Of a stretch of 64,000 nucleotides of DNA, positions 14,866-22,943 are shown piece by piece (within the stretch, counting starts at the first letter, position 1; each line of letters starts with the position of its first letter). The notes beneath the pieces are model-generated. The model saw only the letters and a program-made list of their open reading frames with translations, ran no database searches and was not told the origin of the DNA. The stretch is from a virus, in the IMG/VR virus record IMGVR_UViG_3300046328_001165, positions 1-64,000 of that record; one strand, written 5' to 3'. The position numbers and the translations under genes were made by a program.

Positions 14866-15285
14866 ATGAAATTGCAAGTACTTGAGAAGCTAGGGTATAG
14901 AATCGACGCGATTGCTCCTCACCAGATCGATATTATGTTTGACGACGCAATGCAGGTACTCCGCGATCGCATTGCCGAAGAGAATCCTGAAGACCTGCAA
15001 AGGTTTGACGATCAGGTTGCCGACATAGAAGAGGAGGACTTACGCGATCGGATCTCCGAGATGGCGCAGGAAAACCTAGCCCCACAAATTAGGAAATTTA
15101 GCCAAGTTATTGGGCAAAAACTAAAGCAGTGGCAAGAGGAGGGGCTATCGATGGCAGAGGCTCGTGAACGTATCGACTCAATCTACAATCTTGATGAGTA
15201 CAATGACAAGGGCTTTGCGGGTGGATTGGCGGAATGGTTAGCGATCGCGGCACTTACTGGTCAAGATCTTGGCGATCAGGGCTAA
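14866..15285 (+). CDS. Hypothetical helical protein (139 aa) after portal
   Basis: GGAGGAACAG directly before ATG 14866 is a strong ribosome binding site, 12 bp after the portal stop, so it is clearly co-expressed with the portal. The product is acidic and helical (FDDAMQVLRDRIAEENPEDL) with several coiled-coil-like stretches. A portal-associated or head-internal role is suggested by position only. The 3' end overlaps tail-to-tail with the leftward gene ending at 15254. Confidence 0.6.
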   Translation: MKLQVLEKLGYRIDAIAPHQIDIMFDDAMQVLRDRIAEENPEDLQRFDDQVADIEEEDLRDRISEMAQENLAPQIRKFSQVIGQKLKQWQEEGLSMAEARERIDSIYNLDEYNDKGFAGGLAEWLAIAALTGQDLGDQG

Positions 15286-15865
15286 TTTCACTCGCCGACA
15301 CTCCTGATTCTACCGACCAGATCTGCTCACTAACTTTCAATCCTTTTGGGAATATCATTTCAGGGTTCTCGGTAAAGCTATCCTCCTTAATCAAGACGCA
15401 ATTCGTCGGCTGAATAGTTAGGCGATCATTATCTAGCTGAATAAATTTAAACTCCTTTGCCTGCTGAGGATAGGCTGTGAATCCGTCATCCAATGGACAA
15501 ACGGTGAACAGGTAATTCCCCTCAAGGGCGAGATCGGAATTGATGGCGGCTTTACATTTCAAACCAGCGAGGTAAGTGTATTCAATTGCTGACCAATTTT
15601 GACTGTAGCAGTCCCACCTCTGGGCATCTTTGGCTTCCCAAACCTCTTGCTGGGGATTCTTGCTGAAAGCGATCGCCTGCGGAGGGAGGTTTCGGAAGAT
15701 TGCGCCACATTCGAGCAAAACATGAATTCCCCATACCCTGCCAGCGACACTATTAAGCCCGAACCAGACGGCAGGGATAAAACCAATCGGCTCTTTGTGT
15801 ATGAATTTTGAGTCAACCCAGACATATAGGTGTCTGGGGATATTGCCAATTGCGATCGACTTCAT
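15254..15865 (-). CDS. Conserved phage protein of unknown function (203 aa)
   Basis: The start ATG at 15865 (MKSIAIGNIPRHLYVWV) is chosen because the reading upstream runs into the EAL gene. Features include GFIPAVWFGLNSVAGRVWG, LECGAIFRNLPPQAIAF, RWDCYSQNWSAIEYTYL and DGFTAYPQQAKEFKFI, then LTIQPTNCVL. I recognise this set as a family that recurs in unrelated phages, often near fibre or lysis genes, but its role is unknown to me. It is the last gene of the leftward fibre/EAL operon and overlaps a rightward gene by 32 bp without a terminator. Confidence 0.65.
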   Translation of the reverse strand: MKSIAIGNIPRHLYVWVDSKFIHKEPIGFIPAVWFGLNSVAGRVWGIHVLLECGAIFRNLPPQAIAFSKNPQQEVWEAKDAQRWDCYSQNWSAIEYTYLAGLKCKAAINSDLALEGNYLFTVCPLDDGFTAYPQQAKEFKFIQLDNDRLTIQPTNCVLIKEDSFTENPEMIFPKGLKVSEQIWSVESGVSASEISPDRQDLDQ

Positions 15866-15881
15866 AATATTTAGCTGGTTT

Positions 15882-16664
15882 TTAGCTTGAGATTTTTTTG
15901 TGGCTCGACATTTTGGTGTTGAGTACTTCAATTGGCATAGGTCTACCCCAAAGCCAGCCTTGCCCGTATTGAGCGCCGAGCTGAAGGAATGCGTCTCGCT
16001 GCCAGCCATTCTCTATACCCTCAACGATTACTCCGATTTCACCCGTCGGGCAATTTTTCATGCTAGAAATTATCGATTGCGCGAACCACCGATAATTAGT
16101 ATCGAGAATGCTGTTGGCAAAACTAATATCCAGCTTAACCATCACGTAATCGTTGCTGGGAAACATTTTGAGTACTTGGGCAACTTGTAGGAAACTGGAT
16201 TCCGCGATCCCAAAGTCGTCAACAAATGCGCCAACACCCGTCTCTCTTGTTCTTATAAAATAAGGCTTAATCACCTCATAATCACAGAGCGATCGCTCTG
16301 TGATTTCCAAGAAGAAAGTAGGACGATCTCCGACTAGGACAGAAGCCTCCAGAGCTTTCCAGAAACGGTTTTGGGCTAAAGATGAAGGGGAGATATTAAC
16401 GGAGACAAAATCGCCCTCCAAGAATTCGCGGTCAACAGATGATTGCCTTACAACGAACTCGCAGATCTCAACCATGATTGACGGGTCGGCTTCGCACTGG
16501 GGTATGAAGTCACAGGGAGATCTCAGTACATCTTCGGGGTGATACCAGCGAATCAAAGCCTCGTGACCCGCAATCCTGTCGGTCGCTAACTCGATTATCG
16601 GATGATAATGAAGCTTAAATTCCCCCTTCTCAATCCCTCTTAGGACCTCACGTTTTAGATTCAC
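15882..16664 (-). CDS. EAL-domain protein, predicted cyclic-di-GMP phosphodiesterase
   Basis: The 260-residue protein is essentially one EAL domain. E35 lies in HEALIRW, N90 in VNISP, E120 in EITER, D149-D150 in VDDFG, K177 in VKLDIS, E215 in VEGIEN and Q235 in GQGWLWGRP. All residues that normally hold the metals and substrate are kept. The loop after DDFG reads IAESS instead of the usual TGYSS, which may alter dimer signalling. It would hydrolyse c-di-GMP to pGpG in the host cytoplasm. It starts with GTG overlapping the stop of the membrane GAF-like gene (GTGA), so the two are made together. A phage copy could change host surface, biofilm or motility state. Confidence 0.9.
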   Translation of the reverse strand: MNLKREVLRGIEKGEFKLHYHPIIELATDRIAGHEALIRWYHPEDVLRSPCDFIPQCEADPSIMVEICEFVVRQSSVDREFLEGDFVSVNISPSSLAQNRFWKALEASVLVGDRPTFFLEITERSLCDYEVIKPYFIRTRETGVGAFVDDFGIAESSFLQVAQVLKMFPSNDYVMVKLDISFANSILDTNYRWFAQSIISSMKNCPTGEIGVIVEGIENGWQRDAFLQLGAQYGQGWLWGRPMPIEVLNTKMSSHKKISS

Positions 16665-17380
16665 TTTATTAACCCCTCAACAGGCGATCGCTGCAACAGC
16701 AGGTAGTACATGGTGCTACAAACCTGCTTTATTCTCTGCCTCAAATCGATAGCAGAAAGATAGTCCACATGGGCTGTGTAATTAAAATGCAGGGCTAGAA
16801 TCCAAGCCGTGCTGTTTTGCTCGCCAATTTTGTAGTAGATAACGTATGCAACCCCGTAGTTGTTTAAAAATCCCTGATACTGATTTGCGTCAGAGATTTG
16901 CTCTGTCTCTCGATTTATAAACGAGTCGTCGTTGAATCTTTGCAGGATTTTTTTGACGCAATCTGCTTGATTATCCTTTGCTGAGAAGGTAATCTTCGCG
17001 ATTCCATTGTGAATAACTTCTTGCGCGACAGCAAGCATAGTACCCCTTTTGGAATCAACTTCCATCAACACAGCTCGATCTGCCCCCGTTTCACCTCGAA
17101 CTGTCTGCAATCCATTAGAGATTGCTTCTAGGTTCTCTTGAGGTCGTTTTAGCCTCGTAAGCCAAACGTACTGCCTTGGTTTAACATGGAGATCGTATAT
17201 TTTCCATGCTAGTAGTCCCGCAGAACTACAAAGCACGGTAAATATTGTCCCCCAAGATACTGAGGACGGAATATCCCAAGCTGGCGGAGGCTGCAACTGC
17301 TCAATCCTTGGCTGAGTTGTTTGTGCGATCGCCGAGTCAAAGGGGAAATCCTTGAACTCTATAACTTCTTCCCAGTTCAT
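16661..17380 (-). CDS. Membrane-anchored GAF-like sensor protein (239 aa)
   Basis: The N-terminal 40 residues are polar. A single hydrophobic segment (GTIFTVLCSSAGLLAWKIY, residues about 44-62) follows. After a short basic linker comes a domain of about 150 residues with LQTVRGETGADRAVLMEVDS and GTMLAVAQEVI, then YGVAYVIYYKIGEQ, the pattern of a GAF fold. GAF domains bind small ligands or chromophores; no bilin-binding Cys context is clear here. The stop overlaps the EAL gene's GTG, so it probably senses a signal and positions or regulates the EAL enzyme at the membrane. The GAF assignment is by pattern only. Confidence 0.55.
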   Translation of the reverse strand: MNWEEVIEFKDFPFDSAIAQTTQPRIEQLQPPPAWDIPSSVSWGTIFTVLCSSAGLLAWKIYDLHVKPRQYVWLTRLKRPQENLEAISNGLQTVRGETGADRAVLMEVDSKRGTMLAVAQEVIHNGIAKITFSAKDNQADCVKKILQRFNDDSFINRETEQISDANQYQGFLNNYGVAYVIYYKIGEQNSTAWILALHFNYTAHVDYLSAIDLRQRIKQVCSTMYYLLLQRSPVEGLIK

Positions 17381-17419
17381 AATTCCAAAGCAACCTTGCT
17401 TTCGTAGACACTCATCAGT

Positions 17420-17839
17420 TTAACCACCGAACAGCTTTGAAATGAGTTTGACCCCAGATTTGGCGAGGCTAGGCTTCCCAGTAAGGTCTACAAGGCTGGC
17501 TACTAGGCTAGGCGTTTGAAGAACCTGATCAAGTGTTGAGTGCGACGTTTTGGCGATCTCGGTGGCTTGGGCTAAGGTAATATTGGTAATCGCCTGCGCT
17601 TTGCCGCGTATAAATGGCAAGTCGGAGTACAGGTTCCCATGCTTATTGATTTCGTTCCTTGCATCGAGGAGCCCCTGAGCGATCGCGCCAAGGAATAAAA
17701 AGCCCGATGGAATTGTGAGTAAACCGACAGCCGCCATTGCGGGGTATGCGAGGGATAGAGTTGCGATCGTCTTGACTAAGATTGTCAAAAATTCCACGCT
17801 GAAGAAAAAGGGGTGGGGCTGACGTTCCAGTGTTTTCAT
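17420..17839 (-). CDS. Small membrane protein with two hydrophobic segments (holin candidate)
   Basis: The 139 residues begin with a short polar N-terminus. Two adjacent hydrophobic helices follow (LTILVKTIATLSLAYPAMAA and TIPSGFLFLGAIAQGLL, residues about 17-56), then a soluble Lys/Thr-containing tail. Size and topology fit a class II holin or another phage membrane protein, and it sits next to fibre genes, where lysis genes are frequent. No endolysin is visible nearby. The start overlaps the upstream stop as ATGA. Confidence 0.5.
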   Translation of the reverse strand: MKTLERQPHPFFFSVEFLTILVKTIATLSLAYPAMAAVGLLTIPSGFLFLGAIAQGLLDARNEINKHGNLYSDLPFIRGKAQAITNITLAQATEIAKTSHSTLDQVLQTPSLVASLVDLTGKPSLAKSGVKLISKLFGG

Positions 17840-18300
17840 AGTAAGTGGAACTCCTCTGCATTGGCAGTAAAAGTAGTGATCTGTTCGGGCGTTAGGAAGT
17901 TTTTTAAGATGTCAAAACTGCCAGAGCCGTTGATATTGGAGAATGCCATCTTATTAAAAGGCTTATTCCAAAAACTGCCCTCTAAAATGGCACAAGCCGT
18001 AGTTAGCGCGGCATTTGCGCTAACAGGGTTGAGCGCTAGCATTATGACTGGAATGTAAACCTGATGATAAAGGGTGTTGGCGGGACTAGAATCAGCCAGT
18101 CCGTACAGCTTCTCTCTGAAATTCAGCGGCTGTGGCTTCGGCGTAAAACTGGCTTCTAGTTCCGCGATCTTGGCGTTTATTTCTGCTTCAGTAAAAGACG
18201 CTAATCCGTTTTGCCACTGGATATTTTGGTAAGTTGCTTCTCCCAAAATCGCCCAACCAGTAGCGCCTAAAGCTCCTAATGCTTGCTCCAGTGTAGTCAT
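17836..18300 (-). CDS. Hypothetical fibre-operon protein (154 aa)
   Basis: Unrecognised. The first half (WAILGEATYQNIQWQNGLAS followed by FTEAEINAKIAELEASF) resembles tail-fibre assembly or chaperone proteins that contact a fibre tip. The second half is hydrophobic, with YIPVIMLALNPVSANAALTT, which may be a buried helix or membrane segment. ATGA overlaps join it to the genes on both sides. Expression is therefore coupled within the fibre operon. Confidence 0.5.
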   Translation of the reverse strand: MTTLEQALGALGATGWAILGEATYQNIQWQNGLASFTEAEINAKIAELEASFTPKPQPLNFREKLYGLADSSPANTLYHQVYIPVIMLALNPVSANAALTTACAILEGSFWNKPFNKMAFSNINGSGSFDILKNFLTPEQITTFTANAEEFHLL

Positions 18301-18791
18301 GATGCAACCTCCATAACAGTAATAAAGCAGGCGGATCGAATCGTTGCATCCACTGAATCACGATTCATATATAAAAAATTGTCGGGTGGATCTATAAATA
18401 CGGCAGTGGCTTTATATGTGCGTATATCTGTATTTGCAGCGTTATCAATGTATCGATAACTGGCTTTGATGGATTCGATAAAATTAGCGTCATAATCAGG
18501 TCTTGTCCGAAGCCCAGTATCAAAACCAAGCAAGGAGCCTACATTACCGACAGGGCTAGAGTCTTTAAAAAGCCCAAAAAGAGGCGGGTTATTAAAGCCA
18601 GAAGCGTAATATCCACTAAAATCAACGTTAATCAGCAATTCACTTGCGGCACTTACTGGCGTGTAGGCAACCTCTAAGCCATTGATAGCGGTCTGCATAT
18701 TTTGGATAAAGGTTTGCGATGTGGCGGTAGCAAGCCTGAAAGACTCAAAACCTAAAAGCTTACCGCCATTAGGCAAAGCAATGTGTGTCAT
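18297..18791 (-). CDS. Fibre-operon beta-rich protein (164 aa), possible receptor-binding tip
   Basis: Unrecognised. It is Gly/Asn/Phe-rich with beta-like segments (GKLLGFESFRLATATSQTF, LLINVDFSGYYASGFNNPPL), as in fibre head domains. It lies downstream of the modular fibre genes, where receptor-binding and tip subunits are often placed. The start overlaps the upstream stop (TAATG) and the stop overlaps the next start (ATGA). Function is inferred from composition and position. Confidence 0.5.
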   Translation of the reverse strand: MTHIALPNGGKLLGFESFRLATATSQTFIQNMQTAINGLEVAYTPVSAASELLINVDFSGYYASGFNNPPLFGLFKDSSPVGNVGSLLGFDTGLRTRPDYDANFIESIKASYRYIDNAANTDIRTYKATAVFIDPPDNFLYMNRDSVDATIRSACFITVMEVAS

Positions 18792-19219
18792 TATCGCACC
18801 TCAATAATAACAAGTGTTGTTCCTGTAGCGTCATAGGAGACGCTGTTAAGAGTATCGTTATTAGGCGCTTGCCAAGAGTATGTCATGCCTGCGGCAATTA
18901 GCTCCCCCTGGACAGTTCCAGCAGCAATACCTGAATTTGCGATTGAGAGGCTTCTCGCGCCAGCGGCGACAGTCCCAGAAGAGGATTCCACAGTTACGTT
19001 CGCATCTCTGACCGTTGTGGGTAAGGAGGTTATGCCGACATTATTGATTACAATGTCACCACTAAGAGCGACCCCGATCGCCTGCTGAAAGACAGCACGT
19101 TTGTACGATAGCTCAAAGTAAAGCTCTGGATCTGTGCCTATTTCTATATTTGTCAGCTTTGCGTCAATGGCAGCTAATTGTGCCGTTAATGCGTCTGATA
19201 CTGTTGGAAATTTTGCCAT
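18791..19219 (-). CDS. Fibre-operon hypothetical protein (142 aa)
   Basis: The start is set at ATG 19219 (MAKFPTVSDALTAQLAAIDA). A longer version from 19297 adds 26 residues that look like a signal peptide but derive from two HIP1 sites in the gap; this alternative cannot be excluded. The protein has a short helical N-terminus, a central segment ending VALSGDIVINNVGITSLPTT, and a beta-rich C-terminal half with many Ser/Thr/Val. This suggests a trimeric fibre or accessory subunit. Confidence 0.5.
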   Translation of the reverse strand: MAKFPTVSDALTAQLAAIDAKLTNIEIGTDPELYFELSYKRAVFQQAIGVALSGDIVINNVGITSLPTTVRDANVTVESSSGTVAAGARSLSIANSGIAAGTVQGELIAAGMTYSWQAPNNDTLNSVSYDATGTTLVIIEVR

Positions 19220-19306
19220 AGCGATCGCACAAGTAAATGTCGTAATACTAGCGATCGCCACCACGGAGAGTTTAGAAAGGGCGTATTTGGCGATCAAAGC
19301 AGACGT

Positions 19307-19762
19307 TTAAGCAGGAATGGCGATCGGCATATTATTGGTCTCTGCGGAATTTTTAAGTCGATTTCTCTGCCCTTCACTCAGCAACCCAACAATGCTATCC
19401 ACCCTGAATTGCAGATTCCGAATGTCATTTTCGGTCAACGTCTGAGAAAGCGCCGAACGGCACAGGGAATATATTCCTTCAGCCTGATCTGCTACTGTTA
19501 AAGCGAGTTCAGCGCCGCCATAAACAGCATTTCTATTGTCGAAAATAAGCTCTGCATACAAGCTATCTAAATCGGTTAAAAATTGCTGATAACTTGGCTG
19601 CGATTCGCTTGGGATATCTTCGATTTCCACCGTTTTTAAACTAAATATTTCTTCAGCCTTTTTTGCTTTACTATTTTTGTCAAGTAAACACAAATTTGCA
19701 TCAGACTTGTTTGAGAATTGGATTATTTCTGATTGATTAAAGACTTCATACAGTGTTCTCAT
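19307..19762 (-). CDS. Fibre-operon hypothetical protein (151 aa)
   Basis: ATG 19762 is chosen because it follows the stop of the fibre gene by four bases; a longer frame would start inside that gene. The product is acidic and helical (MRTLYEVFNQSEIIQFSNKS, YQQFLTDLDSLYAELIF), with a C-terminal helical hairpin (VDSIVGLLSEGQRNRLKNSA). It resembles small fibre-assembly chaperones in size and place but has no recognised motif. Confidence 0.5.
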   Translation of the reverse strand: MRTLYEVFNQSEIIQFSNKSDANLCLLDKNSKAKKAEEIFSLKTVEIEDIPSESQPSYQQFLTDLDSLYAELIFDNRNAVYGGAELALTVADQAEGIYSLCRSALSQTLTENDIRNLQFRVDSIVGLLSEGQRNRLKNSAETNNMPIAIPA

Positions 19763-19766
19763 AGTT

Positions 19767-20876
19767 TTATTTGTTGATATATATTCTGTGAACGCTATCG
19801 TCAAGAAAAACAGGGCGTATGTTTGAGCCTACGAGCTTGGCAAGCCTATAGGCTAAACCAGTATTTCTTCCACTAGCTACAGGTATATTGGTGTCGATGC
19901 TGCCAACAAATACACCACCAATAAAGAAATCTGCTCTAGTACCCGACCTATTAACTTCTGTTCTGTATTTGCGCCAATTTTCTGCGCCTTGCGTGACAGG
20001 CACAGTTGTTACTATAGTTGTTCTGATTGAATTAGAAGAACAAACTAATCTCCAAAAGTTGCCGCTAACAGCCTCATCGTACTCAAAGTAAACGCCATCC
20101 TGTACCACTACCCCCGCAGATTGATCCAGATATCCAAACTGAAGTCTGAACCTCTCTGTGGCTGTGGACAGATTTTGGATTGCTAGGGAAGTTTCATGGA
20201 CAAACAGCTTATTGCTGCCGAAAATAATACCGCCGCCTGTGCTGTTTTTCCACATGGTTACGATACCTGTCGCGGTAGAACCTGTGGTCATAAACACACT
20301 GCCTACCCTATTAACATTGGCTAAAGACAAGGTGGCACTTGCGCCAGCACCGTTTTGTGCGGTTGACCAGCTATCTTGACCCGCCGTAGAAAAACCTAGC
20401 CAGTCCTCTATTTGCTCAAGCATTTTCGAGTTGTCAGGTCTGGATATTTTCTGTACCCAAACACCTTGATCGGTTGTGTTATCTACCAAAGTGAATCGAA
20501 TTTCGTTGTAAGGCTCTAACCTTGCAATATCAGTGTTAGCACCATTCTGAACAACCACAATTTCTGTGTTATCGCTTAAAACGGTGATTATTTTACCGAT
20601 TGGCAGGGTAGTAGCATCGGGGAAGCTTATAGCAAAAAATTCGGCAGTGCCTCGAACAACAACAGAGCTGGTGGTAGCAGAAAGGGCGATCGCGCCAGAG
20701 GCTGTGCTTGTGACAACCAAACTTTCTGGCGCGAAGGATAGGAAGGTGTTATCTATCTTGCCAGCCGAATTAGTTGCAACGATCTTTCCGCTATCGCCAG
20801 CCCCTAAAGAGCTGGCGATAGCGGTGATCAGTTGCAACTGATTCCCAATGTAGGTAAGTAGCTGATTTAAAGCCAT
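19767..20876 (-). CDS. Modular tail fibre protein with jelly-roll-like C-terminus (369 aa)
   Basis: The start is at ATG 20876 (MALNQLLTYIGNQLQL); an earlier in-frame Met lies in the neighbour. Residues 1-50 match the start of the upstream fibre gene closely (LTYIGN.LQL, GDSGKI, SGKIDNTF), so they are a shared attachment module. Next comes a segment with FPDATTLPIGKIITVLSDNT, typical of fibre shaft/collar repeats. The last about 200 residues form a beta-rich domain (MWKNSTGGGIIFGSNKLFV, FRLQFGYLDQ, NWRKYRTEVNRSGTRADFFI) like carbohydrate-binding jelly rolls. It likely binds a host surface glycan. Confidence 0.65.
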   Translation of the reverse strand: MALNQLLTYIGNQLQLITAIASSLGAGDSGKIVATNSAGKIDNTFLSFAPESLVVTSTASGAIALSATTSSVVVRGTAEFFAISFPDATTLPIGKIITVLSDNTEIVVVQNGANTDIARLEPYNEIRFTLVDNTTDQGVWVQKISRPDNSKMLEQIEDWLGFSTAGQDSWSTAQNGAGASATLSLANVNRVGSVFMTTGSTATGIVTMWKNSTGGGIIFGSNKLFVHETSLAIQNLSTATERFRLQFGYLDQSAGVVVQDGVYFEYDEAVSGNFWRLVCSSNSIRTTIVTTVPVTQGAENWRKYRTEVNRSGTRADFFIGGVFVGSIDTNIPVASGRNTGLAYRLAKLVGSNIRPVFLDDSVHRIYINK

Positions 20877-20880
20877 TTGA

Positions 20881-21393
20881 TTAGGCGACGTATACGGCTT
20901 GAGTGGGTTGAAATGCGATCGCTGTAGTCGATACGGCAAAGCCTAAGCCTTGGATAACGTTACCACTGACAAAAGCGGGAACGTTAGGGTCAACCGATCC
21001 TGCGGGGGCTCCCAAGTAATAGTATTCCCCAACATCTAGCCCAGTCAGGGCTGTATTGGAGCCGCTACGATAAACTGTCGCATTTGCTGCGCTAGCAACA
21101 GCACCCAACACGAAGCCATTGGCGGGGCGACCATTATCTGCATCTGCTTTGCGAACGTTAGGGGTTCCTGCGTTGTCGTAAACATTAACAAAATCGCCGC
21201 CCGACAGAGCTTCCGATGCGAGGACAGTCTGAGTATCGGGAGCTAAACCGACGGGCATGAAAGTTAGGTCAAGTCTACCTGAAGCATCAGTTTGAGGGAT
21301 TTTGTTACCATCTGCCGCACCCGAACTAGAAACAATTGAAGTTACCAGTTGAAGGGCATTTCCGATGTAAGTGAGAAATTGATTAGCTGCCAT
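20881..21393 (-). CDS. Tail fibre adaptor with DUF2190-like C-terminus (170 aa)
   Basis: It begins MAANQFLTYIGNALQLVTSI, paralogous to the next fibre gene over the first 50 residues. The remainder (ALSGGDFVNVYDNAGTPNVR, RPANGFVLGAVASAANATVY, GEYYYLGAPAGSV) follows the pattern of short beta-rich capsid/fibre decoration domains. The start overlaps the upstream stop (TAATG) with GGAG about 13 bp upstream. It probably links the fibre base to the distal fibre or decorates it. Confidence 0.6.
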   Translation of the reverse strand: MAANQFLTYIGNALQLVTSIVSSSGAADGNKIPQTDASGRLDLTFMPVGLAPDTQTVLASEALSGGDFVNVYDNAGTPNVRKADADNGRPANGFVLGAVASAANATVYRSGSNTALTGLDVGEYYYLGAPAGSVDPNVPAFVSGNVIQGLGFAVSTTAIAFQPTQAVYVA

Positions 21394-22262
21394 TAGTTTA
21401 TTTGAACTCCTTGAGAGATTTTTAGGTTGATAGTCGTCGGTGCTTCGGCATTGCCGATGGGCACAATGTATCCAGAAACAGGGACGATCGTAGTGATATC
21501 CCCGCTAGAGCCAAGGTACAGCGGTGCGCCCCTTGCCCAATTCCAACTAGGGTCTGTCACCAATCCGCTAAGCACTACGGTGGGTGCAACGCCGCCAGAA
21601 ACAGCCTGAAAAGTTAAGCCCAAAACTGTTGCGTCACTAGAACTGTCGGCATATACAAGTTGATCTAAGTTATTAAGCTTTATCAATTTAAGGGCGCTTA
21701 GCGCCGCTCCTGCCAAATACGATTGGGTTGTGGATTGGGATTTTAGGGAGGGCTTGACTACCCAGCTAGCTCCAAAGTTGGAGACAACAACATCCCCTTT
21801 GTCTCCATCGGTAACACTTCCTTCTATACCTCGTTCACCCCGCTCACCTTGCTCACCCTGTTCGCCTTTGACTAGGGTAAGAACCGAAGCCAGAACCTCA
21901 ACGGGTACGCTAGAAATTCCTATGTCAAGGATTATGTCGTAACCCGTGTTTATAGAGTCGTTGCTAGGAGTTGATGAGGGGTTTACATAAGCGATCGCCA
22001 AAGTAAAACTCTTAACACCGAAAGAGCTGTCATCGAGGAACAACTGAAGAGGGTAGGGACGTGCGGAGACCAAAAAAGCGGATCTGTCTGAGGAGATTTG
22101 GAATCTAAAAACTCTGGGGTCTGCGGTGGGTTCAGGGATAAAGATATCGCCAAACATTGACAGCTTAATTTCTTGAAGCCCCAAGATATCGTAATTGGCA
22201 TCAAGTCTAATGCCAATCGTATAGCTATCGCCCTGCCGAAAACTGAAAGTGGTCGCCGCCAT
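21393..22262 (-). CDS. Tail fibre protein with collagen-like Gly-x-y segment (289 aa)
   Basis: The ATG at 22262 (MAATTFSFRQGDSYTIGI) is preferred over an earlier hydrophobic extension. The N-terminal about 130 residues form a beta domain. Residues about 132-147 are GEQGEQGERGERGIEG, five collagen-like triplets that trimerise fibres. The C-terminal part (SYLAGAALSALKLIKLNNLD, LYLGSSGDITTIVPVSGYIV) matches common phage fibre domains. It is the first gene of the leftward operon that runs to 15254. It is divergent from the head-gene operon starting at 22374. Confidence 0.65.
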   Translation of the reverse strand: MAATTFSFRQGDSYTIGIRLDANYDILGLQEIKLSMFGDIFIPEPTADPRVFRFQISSDRSAFLVSARPYPLQLFLDDSSFGVKSFTLAIAYVNPSSTPSNDSINTGYDIILDIGISSVPVEVLASVLTLVKGEQGEQGERGERGIEGSVTDGDKGDVVVSNFGASWVVKPSLKSQSTTQSYLAGAALSALKLIKLNNLDQLVYADSSSDATVLGLTFQAVSGGVAPTVVLSGLVTDPSWNWARGAPLYLGSSGDITTIVPVSGYIVPIGNAEAPTTINLKISQGVQIN

Positions 22263-22373
22263 CTGGCTCAAAAGGAAAGAATAGATCCAAAATAGCAATT
22301 CGCGTTTATAGCGCTGAGGCTCTCACTGTATTGGCGATCGCCTACTATTAGCCGAAGTATTCCGATCTGAATC
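22263..22373. promoter_or_regulatory. Divergent control region between fibre operon and head operon
   Basis: This is a 111-bp gap with one HIP1 octamer and copy 3 of the 14-bp motif. It must hold promoters for both directions or be read through; no hexamer pair is convincing. The rightward gene has no Shine-Dalgarno sequence; the motif abuts its start. Confidence 0.35.
22359..22372 (+). repeat. Copy 3 of ATTCCGATCTGAAT, abutting a start codon
   Basis: Exact copy, followed by C and then ATG of the 22374 gene. The same arrangement occurs before the 54550 gene. Confidence 0.85.
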
Positions 22374-22943
22374 ATGGCTAAATGCGGTAAAGGCTATATA
22401 TCAGCAGGTAAGCGCTGTCTCAAGCAAGGCGAGGGCGGTGGTGTTTCCTATGCTGGTCACACTTTCCCTGGCTTTAACAAGCCAGTTAAGTCATGGCGAC
22501 CAGGCAAGAAACGTGCCGTATTAGTCAAAAAGGGCGATCGCGTCAAGGTTGTGCATTACGGCGCAACTGGATATCAGAACAACTACAGCGCCGAAGCCAA
22601 GAAAAGTTACTTAGCGCGATCGGCGGGTATTAAGAACAAGTCGGGCGGCTCCACGGCTAACGACGTATTTAGTCCGAATCATTGGGCGAGAAAAGATTTG
22701 TGGTCAAAAAAGCTCCCTCCCGATGGCAGTAACAAATATAAGGTGGATTCTATGGATGGCAAATGCGGATGCTCTGACTGTAAGAAGAAGGGCTCAACCA
22801 AGTCTGAGTGCGGCTGCGGCGACAAAGAAGAAGTGCCGAACTACAAGAAGCCCTTAATTCGGAAAAGAGTTGATTCGACCAAACCCGCTGAATATCAAGC
22901 CGCCTACCTAGAAGTGAAAAGAAGTTATGCCCGATCTCGATAA
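22374..22943 (+). CDS. Cys-rich phage structural-region protein (189 aa)
   Basis: It opens CGKGYISAGKRCLK, a Cys pair seen in other proteins of this window. Residues 35-105 (KRAVLVKKGDRVKVVHYGAT, KKSYLARSAGIKNKSGG, SPNHWARKDLW) follow a pattern known from phage proteins of unknown role: Lys-rich strand, HYG, K-S-Y/F-x-A-R, W-A-R/S-C. A second Cys cluster at about 135-150 (CGCSDC, CGCGD) could hold zinc. It is the first gene of the rightward head operon, and its end overlaps the next gene by 17 bp. It is basic overall. Possibly a virion-internal protein. Confidence 0.6.
   Translation: MAKCGKGYISAGKRCLKQGEGGGVSYAGHTFPGFNKPVKSWRPGKKRAVLVKKGDRVKVVHYGATGYQNNYSAEAKKSYLARSAGIKNKSGGSTANDVFSPNHWARKDLWSKKLPPDGSNKYKVDSMDGKCGCSDCKKKGSTKSECGCGDKEEVPNYKKPLIRKRVDSTKPAEYQAAYLEVKRSYARSR

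Noticed and set aside
18791-19297. Signal peptide on the 18791 fibre-operon protein
   Set aside because: The hydrophobic N-terminal extension comes from translated HIP1-containing intergenic DNA; the internal Met gives a usual start. It is noted as an alternative only.
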